Shown: positions 5,393 through 10,849 of the stretch, piece after piece
Layout of the letters: each line of letters begins with the position of its first letter
Numbering within the stretch: the first letter of the stretch is position 1
NCBI GenBank assembly: GCA_041666155.1
Contig: JBAYHM010000151.1
Span: 1-10,849, forward strand
Length of the DNA: 10,849 nt
Direction: 5' to 3'
Source: SZUA-426 sp041666155
GTDB taxonomy: Bacteria > Spirochaetota > Spirochaetia > Treponematales > Breznakiellaceae
Made by a program: the position numbers and the translations under genes
Notes under the pieces: generated by a model
Databases searched by the model: none
The model's input: only the letters and a program-made list of their open reading frames with translations
Told to the model about the DNA's origin: nothing

Positions 5393-7345
5393 TCAATCTT
5401 GCGATTTGATCCATGTAAGCATCTCGCCCAACGTGCGGTTGTGGCGGCTGTAGAACGGAATAGCCGTCAATACGACTTGTTCCCGCATGTCTTCCTTTTC
5501 CCGATAAAGGTCTTCCGTGGGCCAACTTTTCAGGGTCCGCCTGGTCCCTTTCATCGTAAGAGTTACAATTTCTCCCAGCAGCTGCCGGTCAAAGTGTTCC
5601 TCGATGTTTCCGTCTCCCAAAGTCAAATCGTGCAGATTCTTTCCGTTGTCCGCTTCCTCGAAGCAGTACACGACCGGACCACGCTCCAGGGCGACTCTTC
5701 CGCAGTCGTGGGCGACTTCCGGTCTTGCCATGATTTTCCGAACGCGCATCGGCAGAAGCAGGTCTATAGAATCTCCGTCGGACCAATGTCTGCGCAAAGC
5801 AAAAAATCCATCCTCGATTCGAACGTTCTCAACCTTCTCGCCGTTCACCCGAATTTCATAGCCGTCGCTCCAAGAGGGAATGCGGAGATGCAAGGCGAAG
5901 TCGGTCGGACGCGACAGGGAAACGTTAAAATGAATTTTCGATTCCCAGGGATACTTGCTTTCCTGAGTCAGGCGGATATCGATGTCGTCTAGCCGCGTTT
6001 CCAGGGTACTGTTTACGTAGAGGTTCACATAAAGGTTGTCTTTCTCTTTCAGATACAAATACCCGTTCAAAGACAGCACTAATCGAGCATAGTTGGGAGG
6101 ACAGCACGCGACGTCGAACCATGCCTGTCGCCCTAACGTTATGTGCTTACTTTCCTCCGACCTATTCAGAAAAGCCAAAGGATTTGAAGAGAGAGGATTG
6201 GCGTAAAAGAAAAGGTCTCCGTTCAAGGAGGCTCCGCCCAAGATCGTGTTGTAAAGGCAACGTTCCATGACGTCGCCGTAAGAGCCCGAGGGGTTAAGCT
6301 TCATCATTTTATGCGCGAAGAAAAACAAACCGATTGAGGCGCAGGTCTCGTTGTACGCGGTATCATTGGGAAGATCGTACTCGTAGGTGAACCGTTCGCC
6401 TTTCGGATTTTGACCGATACCGCCGGTAATATAAAGCTTATGCCGAACAAGATCATCCCAGAAGCGTGAACAAGCTTCATATAATGACGTGTCGGAATTT
6501 TCGGAAATCAAGTCGGCTATTCCCGTGTACAGATACATTGCGCGAACAGCGTGGCCTACAACCGTAGGTTGTTTGCGTATAGGACAATGGGCTTGATAAT
6601 ACGCGAAGGTCCCTTGCGCATCGGCCCGATGCTTTTGGTCTGCCTCAGGGACTCCGCGCCGTTCACATTCTTGTATAAAAAACGAAGGGTCCGCCCCTCT
6701 TTCGTCTATGAAAAAAGTAGCAAGCTCAAGGTATTTTCTATTTCCCGTCGCTCTGAATAATTTCACCAATGCCAGCTCAATCTCCGGGTGACCATCGTAC
6801 CCGCGAATCCGGCCGGACTCAGTCCCGAAACAGGCGCAAACCAAATCAGAGTATTTTGAGACGATATCGAGCAATTTTCGTTTTCCCGTCGCCTCGCGGT
6901 ACGCGATCGCGGCCTCAATCAAGTGGCCCAGGCAATACAATTCATGCTGCTCTTTGAGATTCGTAAAGCGTTTACCCGGTTCAACTACCGTGAAATAGAT
7001 ATTGAAATAACCGTCCGAAGCCTGGGCTCCGTCAATCAAATCAACTATTTCATCCACCTGGTTTTCCAAGTCCTGATTTCTTCCGGCGCCCAAACTGTAG
7101 GAGGCAGCCTCAATCCACTTGGCAATATCTGAGTCCCAAAAGAAATGCGGCCTTTTCGGGTCTCCTTCCTTCCACTCGCATTTCAAGGAATCCAGCCGAC
7201 CTGTCCGCCTCAATTGCTCATATTCTATCTGGAGCGTAGTCTTGTCCGTACGCTGCTGGATTTCCTGCCAGAATCCTTTTCGGATAACGGCATGATGCCA
7301 TGGAATCTCTTCTAAGTGCTTTTGGTGTATATAATCATCTGGCAT
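5393..7345 (-). CDS. Glycoside hydrolase family 127 (beta-L-arabinofuranosidase type)
   Basis: A 650-residue (alpha/alpha)6-barrel glycosidase of GH127 (formerly DUF1680), whose characterised members remove beta-L-arabinofuranose from plant or hydroxyproline-linked arabino-oligosaccharides. It has no signal peptide, so it acts in the cytoplasm on imported oligomers. The metal and catalytic signature is intact: ETC with E333 and C335, and CCPPN with C414 and C415. These correspond to the Zn ligands of Bifidobacterium HypBA1 (E338, C340, C417, C418), and C414 or its twin would be the Cys nucleophile. E317 in KGERF is the likely counterpart of the acid/base Glu. Other landmarks are DGYFNIYFTVVEP (111-123), GHAVRAMYLYTGIADL (264-279) and LYITGGIG (304-311). 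The C-terminal third is beta-rich (LHLRIPSWSDGYEIRVNGE). AAGGAG lies 6-7 bases upstream of the ATG. It is divergent from the AraC gene and upstream of the SDR gene. Confidence 0.95.
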   Translation of the reverse strand: MPDDYIHQKHLEEIPWHHAVIRKGFWQEIQQRTDKTTLQIEYEQLRRTGRLDSLKCEWKEGDPKRPHFFWDSDIAKWIEAASYSLGAGRNQDLENQVDEIVDLIDGAQASDGYFNIYFTVVEPGKRFTNLKEQHELYCLGHLIEAAIAYREATGKRKLLDIVSKYSDLVCACFGTESGRIRGYDGHPEIELALVKLFRATGNRKYLELATFFIDERGADPSFFIQECERRGVPEADQKHRADAQGTFAYYQAHCPIRKQPTVVGHAVRAMYLYTGIADLISENSDTSLYEACSRFWDDLVRHKLYITGGIGQNPKGERFTYEYDLPNDTAYNETCASIGLFFFAHKMMKLNPSGSYGDVMERCLYNTILGGASLNGDLFFYANPLSSNPLAFLNRSEESKHITLGRQAWFDVACCPPNYARLVLSLNGYLYLKEKDNLYVNLYVNSTLETRLDDIDIRLTQESKYPWESKIHFNVSLSRPTDFALHLRIPSWSDGYEIRVNGEKVENVRIEDGFFALRRHWSDGDSIDLLLPMRVRKIMARPEVAHDCGRVALERGPVVYCFEEADNGKNLHDLTLGDGNIEEHFDRQLLGEIVTLTMKGTRRTLKSWPTEDLYREKEDMREQVVLTAIPFYSRHNRTLGEMLTWIKSQD

Positions 7346-7445
7346 CTTCCGCTCCTTGACTCATTCGCGTAAGATATAATAGTAATGTTTCCGCTTTGGG
7401 ATCGAAAGTATTGAGATATATACAAAAGGTGGATAAATTCACAGA
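7346..7445. promoter_or_regulatory. Divergent promoter region between GH127 and the AraC regulator
   Basis: This 100-base gap must hold both start signals. For GH127 the minus strand has TATTAT (7381-7376) as a plausible -10, about 30 bases upstream of its ATG, with no recognisable -35 at the right distance. That would suit an activator-dependent promoter. For the AraC gene the plus strand has TATATA (7417-7422) followed by the SD-like AAAGGTGG (7425-7432). No clear long inverted or direct repeat identifies the AraC site. Confidence 0.35.
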
Positions 7446-8333
7446 ATGCGTTATCTGTCTTTTCCCATCGCAACGCCGATTCCTTTAGTGTCTTGCGGAA
7501 ATCTGATCAACGAAACCGCTTGGATACATAAAGAACGAATCATCGACACCTTCGAACTGATCGTCGGAGTCAGGGGAAACGTATATATCCGGCAAGACGA
7601 TGAGAAGCATGTCGTCAAGCCCGGCAGTTCTTTACTGTTGCTTCCTAACCATCAGCACGGAGGCTATGCGTATTCTTCACAGCCCATCTCATTTTATTGG
7701 GTGCATTTCCAATTGAAGACTTTCTCGATACTCGATGATGAGGAAGGGCTGAAAAAACTGAACGGCATCGGGAAAAATCCCTATTCCCACATGAGCAACC
7801 AAGCCGTGCTTCCTCTTTTTTGCGACTCCGTGCCGGACAGCAAACTTGATATTCTGTTTCACCAGCTGCTGCATTTGGTCAGCGATCCGGTGTATTCGAC
7901 TCTTGCGGCGGATTATACCCTCACCAGCCTGCTCATTCAGTCTACACAAAACATGTTAAGGAGTTACAACCAGAACAATAAAGAGAGCGCCAATAGCAGC
8001 ACTTTTGAAAAAAGCCTTGAATGGGTTCGACAAAATTACACTACAAATGTTTCCACAAAGGAAGTCGCGGCCAGATACCTTTATAATTCCAACTATTACT
8101 CAAAATTGTTTCGCGCGCAGACCGGCATGTGTCTACTGGAATACATCAATACTCTGCGAATATCAAAAGCGAAAACGCTGCTGTATCAGACGGAAGCACG
8201 GGTAAAAGAGATCGCGAATGAAATTGGATTCGCCGATGAGAAATATTTCATGAGAGTATTTAAGCAAATTGAGGGCATCAGCCCGACTCAATACCGAAAC
8301 GCCTTCTACAAGACGCATTTGAACCAGCAATAA
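7446..8333 (+). CDS. AraC/XylS-family transcriptional regulator with N-terminal cupin sensor
   Basis: A 295-residue sugar-responsive regulator, normally an activator in this family. The N-terminal half has the beta-rich cupin pattern: ELIVGVRGNVYIRQDDEKHVVKPG (37-60), then LLLLPNHQHGG (63-73), then FYWVHFQL (83-90). The C-terminal AraC domain (about 188-290) carries two helix-turn-helix units. The first is TKEVAARYLYNSNYYSKLF (204-222); the second is the family signature KEIANEIGFADEKYFMRVF (254-272), followed by KQIEGISPTQYR. Length is typical. An AGGTGG sequence sits 13 bases upstream of the ATG. It is transcribed divergently from the GH127 gene with a 100-base shared spacer, the usual layout for a regulator and its target. 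The mutarotase gene follows 76 bases downstream on the same strand and may be read through. Confidence 0.95.
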   Translation: MRYLSFPIATPIPLVSCGNLINETAWIHKERIIDTFELIVGVRGNVYIRQDDEKHVVKPGSSLLLLPNHQHGGYAYSSQPISFYWVHFQLKTFSILDDEEGLKKLNGIGKNPYSHMSNQAVLPLFCDSVPDSKLDILFHQLLHLVSDPVYSTLAADYTLTSLLIQSTQNMLRSYNQNNKESANSSTFEKSLEWVRQNYTTNVSTKEVAARYLYNSNYYSKLFRAQTGMCLLEYINTLRISKAKTLLYQTEARVKEIANEIGFADEKYFMRVFKQIEGISPTQYRNAFYKTHLNQQ

Positions 8334-8368
8334 AAATCAACGGGATCATAGAAAAGTAGTCATATATT

Positions 8369-8385
8369 CGGTTACTATGTAACCG
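8369..8385. repeat. Perfect 17-base inverted repeat ahead of the RbsD/FucU gene
   Basis: CGGTTAC-TAT-GTAACCG: two perfect 7-base arms with a 3-base spacer, ending 8 bases before the AGGAGG Shine-Dalgarno site of the next gene. As DNA it resembles a short regulator operator (the GT...AC symmetry is common for GntR-type proteins). As RNA it would form a small hairpin just 5' of the ribosome site. It lies in the 76-base gap after the AraC gene. The repeat is directly visible; its role is open. Confidence 0.55.
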
Positions 8386-8409
8386 TAGCGATGAGGAGGA
8401 AATGACCCG

Positions 8410-8829
8410 ATGCTTAGAACGAAACTGATACACCCCCAGATATGCGCTTCGCTCGCCGCTTGCGGCCATTTCTCCCGCGTGCTGATCGCCGACGGGAATT
8501 TTCCGGTCGCGACGATGAGTCTCCCGGAAACGAAAAAAGTATTCCTCAGACTCATGCCTGGTGTGCCAACGGTAACGCAAGTGCTTGAGGCACTTATATC
8601 AGCCACCGTATTCCAAAGCGCCGCGGTGATCGCTCCTCCCGAGGATGTTTTCCGTTCGGTCCATGCGGAATACCGCGCGCTTCTGCCTCCTGATATCGAA
8701 TGGGCGGAAGTGGAGCGCTGGAAGTTCTACGGAGAAGTTAAATCGAGCGATACGGCCTTGATCATCGCTACCGGTGATATGCGCCGCTTCGCGAACCTGC
8801 TTCTGACGGTCGGCGTAGTAAAAGTATAA
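8410..8829 (+). CDS. RbsD/FucU-family sugar mutarotase-like protein
   Basis: A 139-residue cytoplasmic protein of the RbsD/FucU family, whose members interconvert anomers or ring forms of ribose or fucose so that downstream enzymes get the right form. The N-terminal motif GHFSRVLIADGNFP (19-32) holds the conserved His20 and Asp28, and the C-terminus ATGDMRRFANLLLTVGVV (120-137) is the family end motif. Length matches FucU (about 140). Two departures are seen: the usual GH-G/T-D after His is GHFS, and the usual Tyr two residues before the conserved Asn is Phe127. Substrate or activity may differ from classical members. It resembles FucU more than RbsD because of NFP and ERWKFYGEV (FucU has a comparable RFAFYERA). 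AGGAGG (8394-8399) is 10 bases from the ATG. It follows the AraC gene and converges on the aldo/keto reductase gene 15 bases away. Confidence 0.85.
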   Translation: MLRTKLIHPQICASLAACGHFSRVLIADGNFPVATMSLPETKKVFLRLMPGVPTVTQVLEALISATVFQSAAVIAPPEDVFRSVHAEYRALLPPDIEWAEVERWKFYGEVKSSDTALIIATGDMRRFANLLLTVGVVKV

Positions 8830-8844
8830 TCGATGCGGCTCTGA

Positions 8845-9891
8845 TTAAAAAATTCGGCTTGATTTCCGGTTCTCGTAATAATCCGGATTCGGCCCCAGTT
8901 TCTCAAGGACACTCAGGCTCAAAGAATCGAGCATACGCCTTGCGTCTTCCGGCAAAGCAAACTCCGCCGCTGAAATATTCATCTTGATTTTCTCCACGGA
9001 ACGGACGCCGACCAGCGTGCAAGCGATATCTTTATTCGACATCGCCCAAGCCAAGGACAATACCGGAAGGGTAACGCCCAATTGATCGGCGAGTTTACGG
9101 GCCTCTCCGATGAGCGTGAATATTTCCCTCTCCGCTCCATCCTCGCCGTGGCGGGACTGTTCGCCGCCGCGGGAATAATGGAAATGGCGCGAGTGGGCCT
9201 GAGCCGGGGGAACCGATTCCGGCGTCGGATAAATCCCAGCCAGGAGTCCCTGCTGCATCGCCATATAGGCAATGACGCCGATCCGTTTTTTTGCGCAATA
9301 CGGAAGAATATCGGTTTCTATACCTCGCGATACCAAGTTATACGGTAATTCATTTACGAGGATTTCCGAATCTAACGCTTGATCCATTTGCTGGACGCCG
9401 TGGTTGCTGACGCCGATATTTCGTATCAGACCTTCCTTCTTGAGTTGAAGCAGGCCTGTAAAAACCTCTTCTGTCGTCGGAAGGGTTTTGAGAAGTTCGG
9501 GGTCATCCGAAAAATGCTCCAACGCCTTCTTGTTGATCGGCCAGTGAAGCATGTAAATATCAATATAATCCGTGCCGAGCCTTTTTAGACTGGCGACGCA
9601 ATGATTCCGGAGCGCGGAAGGCCCGCAGGCGGAAGTGCTGACCTTCGTTCCGATGATAGCCTCCGCTCGGTGCTCCCCTAAAGCGAGTCCCAGGGCGCGT
9701 TCGCTCTCTCCGCCGTTGTAGACTTCCGCGGTATCAAAATAATTGAGCCCCGAGTCCAACGCCGAGCGGACTACCGCCTCGACGTCTTTCTGGCTCGTAT
9801 GACCCCAATAGGCGCCGCCGCCGAAAGACCAACAGCCGAGACCGAGTGCCGAAACGGCAATATCCGAGTTCCCTAAAATATTAAAACGCAT
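8845..9891 (-). CDS. Aldo/keto reductase family oxidoreductase
   Basis: A 348-residue cytoplasmic NAD(P)H-dependent reductase with a TIM-barrel fold, acting on an aldehyde, ketone or sugar. The catalytic tetrad is complete: D53 and Y58 in YFDTAEVYNGGESE, K83 in IIGTKVS, and H116 in DIYMLHWP. Further family marks are GLGCWSFGGGAYWG (17-30), IRNIGVSNHG and the late VGVRSVEKIKMNISA segment that binds the cofactor phosphate region. Length is at the upper end of the family, with a hydrophilic, His-rich insert at about 227-255 after GLLAGIYPTPESVPP. The start lies 8 bases after the stop codon of the TRAP permease gene, with no good Shine-Dalgarno sequence of its own (TAGG inside the upstream stop region), so it is probably translated by coupling. 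The context suggests it handles the compound brought in by the TRAP system; the substrate is unknown. Confidence 0.95.
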   Translation of the reverse strand: MRFNILGNSDIAVSALGLGCWSFGGGAYWGHTSQKDVEAVVRSALDSGLNYFDTAEVYNGGESERALGLALGEHRAEAIIGTKVSTSACGPSALRNHCVASLKRLGTDYIDIYMLHWPINKKALEHFSDDPELLKTLPTTEEVFTGLLQLKKEGLIRNIGVSNHGVQQMDQALDSEILVNELPYNLVSRGIETDILPYCAKKRIGVIAYMAMQQGLLAGIYPTPESVPPAQAHSRHFHYSRGGEQSRHGEDGAEREIFTLIGEARKLADQLGVTLPVLSLAWAMSNKDIACTLVGVRSVEKIKMNISAAEFALPEDARRMLDSLSLSVLEKLGPNPDYYENRKSSRIF

Positions 9892-9899
9892 CGCTCAGC

Positions 9900-10849
9900 C
9901 TACGGCATCAATAGATTCGGCAGAAACATGACCAGCGCTGGAATATACGTGATCAATAGAAGCACAACGACCATCGCGAGGAAGAAAGGAATGAAAGCGC
10001 GGACCGTATCCGCGATTGAGATTTCGGCTATACCGCAGGCGATGAAAAGACATACTCCGACGGGGGGCGTAAATAAACCGATCGCAAGATTCACGACCAT
10101 AATGACGCCGAAGTGCACGGGATCAATACCGATTTTCTGGACTATCGGAAGCAAGATAGGAGTAAAAATGATCACGGCGGGACTCAGGTCCAACCATGTA
10201 CCGACGAACAACAAAAGCGCGTTCACCAGCAGAAGGATGATTATCGGGTTGGTCGTGACGCCAAGGAGGGCGTCACCGATCATTTGAGGGATTCCTTGAT
10301 TCGCGAATAGCCATCCCAAGGCACTTGCCGTAGCGATCATCAAAGCGACCATTCCAGTAGTCGTCGCCACTTCCACGAGAATCCCGGGAATATCCCGTAA
10401 CTTCAATTCACGGTAATAGAGAGTCCCTAAAAGGAAGGAATACAGAGCGGCTATCCCGGCTGCTTCAGTGGGGGTAAAGAAACCGCTGATTATGCCGCCT
10501 ATGATGATCACTATCGTTAAAAGCGCGGGCATTCCCTTTATGAATATTATGACGGCTTTAAGAAACGGAATGCGTATTTCTACCGGATAGTTTCTTTTTC
10601 GGGCAAGAAAGAACGTAACGACCATGAGGGCAAAACCCACCATTACGCCGGGAACGAAACCGCCGAGGAACAGCTTACCGATGGACGCGCCCGAAGCCAC
10701 CCCATAGACAACCATTGGAATACTGGGCGGAATCATTACACCAATCGTGGAAGATGTAGCGGTCACCGCGACGGTAACATCTTTTTCATAGCCTTTCTTG
10801 ATCATGGCGGGAATAAGTATAGCGCCGACCGAAGAAGTATCTGAAGCCG
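9900..10849 (-). CDS. TRAP transporter large permease, DctM family (partial, N-terminus beyond right edge)
   Basis: Main membrane subunit of a sodium-driven tripartite TRAP importer, which takes up organic acids, sugar acids or similar compounds with a separate binding protein. The reading frame stays open past the internal Met at 10803-10805 to the window edge. The upstream residues ASDTSSVGAILIPA complete the DctM signature with MIKKGYEKDVTVAVTATSST, so the true start is outside. About 316 of an expected roughly 430 residues are present. Repeated hydrophobic segments account for nearly all of it, with landmarks GVMIPPSIPMVVYG, GFFTPTEAAGIAALY and GLFTPPVGVCLFIACGIAEIS. The last two resemble each other, as expected from the inverted halves of this fold. 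The small permease and binding protein should lie upstream, off the right edge. It is followed by the aldo/keto reductase gene in what looks like one transcript. Confidence 0.95.
   Translation of the reverse strand, partial: ASDTSSVGAILIPAMIKKGYEKDVTVAVTATSSTIGVMIPPSIPMVVYGVASGASIGKLFLGGFVPGVMVGFALMVVTFFLARKRNYPVEIRIPFLKAVIIFIKGMPALLTIVIIIGGIISGFFTPTEAAGIAALYSFLLGTLYYRELKLRDIPGILVEVATTTGMVALMIATASALGWLFANQGIPQMIGDALLGVTTNPIIILLLVNALLLFVGTWLDLSPAVIIFTPILLPIVQKIGIDPVHFGVIMVVNLAIGLFTPPVGVCLFIACGIAEISIADTVRAFIPFFLAMVVVLLLITYIPALVMFLPNLLMP

Noticed and set aside
5387..5992. Plus-strand open frame of 201 codons
   Set aside because: It is antisense to the 3' part of GH127 and has no ribosome site or family features.
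7356..7380. TTGACT and TATAAT on the plus strand as an AraC-gene promoter
   Set aside because: The spacer is only 13 bases, too short for a normal sigma-70 promoter, and TTGACT overlaps the GH127 ribosome-site region on the other strand.
1..10849. tRNA or rRNA genes, CRISPR arrays, insertion sequences, phage or defence genes
   Set aside because: No cloverleaf-like sequence, regularly spaced repeats, transposase motifs or terminal inverted repeats were recognised in any spacer or frame.

Overview
The window looks like a chromosomal carbohydrate-utilisation and regulation region of a spirochaete (Spirochaetota; Treponema, Sphaerochaeta or a relative). The strongest clue is the solute-binding protein at 609-1889, whose signal peptide is followed directly by GGKKEE, a mature N-terminus typical of spirochaetal sugar-binding proteins. 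The other proteins also fit a sugar-fermenting anaerobe. GC content is moderate, genes are tightly packed, and no RNA gene, insertion sequence, phage gene or CRISPR array is visible. No stretch over 300 bases lacks a gene; the largest gap is 181 bases (2923-3103).

Layout. Minus strand, 2922 down to 1: a LacI-family repressor, a family-1 sugar-binding protein, a long stem-loop, and a MalF-type permease running off the left edge. This is one sugar ABC-importer operon headed by its probable regulator. Plus strand, 3104-4321: divergent from lacI, a small winged-helix-like protein sits 6 bases ahead of an acetamidase/formamidase-family protein. Minus strand, 7345 down to 4325: a cytoplasmic GH127 glycosidase (beta-L-arabinofuranosidase type) followed by an extended-SDR oxidoreductase or epimerase. 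Plus strand, 7446-8829: divergent from GH127, an AraC-family regulator and an RbsD/FucU-family sugar mutarotase. Minus strand, 10849 down to 8845: a TRAP transporter large permease entering from the right edge, then an aldo/keto reductase 8 bases behind it.

How it may work together (inference). Oligosaccharides or sugars enter through the LacI-controlled ABC importer and are cut inside the cell by GH127, which has no signal peptide. The sugar is then interconverted or oxidised or reduced by the mutarotase, SDR and aldo/keto reductase. The TRAP system would import an organic acid or sugar acid. The AraC protein is the obvious candidate regulator of the divergent GH127 gene. The acetamidase/formamidase-like enzyme and its small partner do not fit the sugar theme and are the least explained part.

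The gene content is mostly recognisable. No clearly undescribed system was found. The most noteworthy items are LacI-type operator candidates in the 2923-3103 spacer, the small-protein/amidase pair, an RbsD/FucU protein with Phe in place of the usual Tyr, a perfect 17-base inverted repeat in front of it, and a long stem-loop without a U-tract between the binding protein and permease genes.
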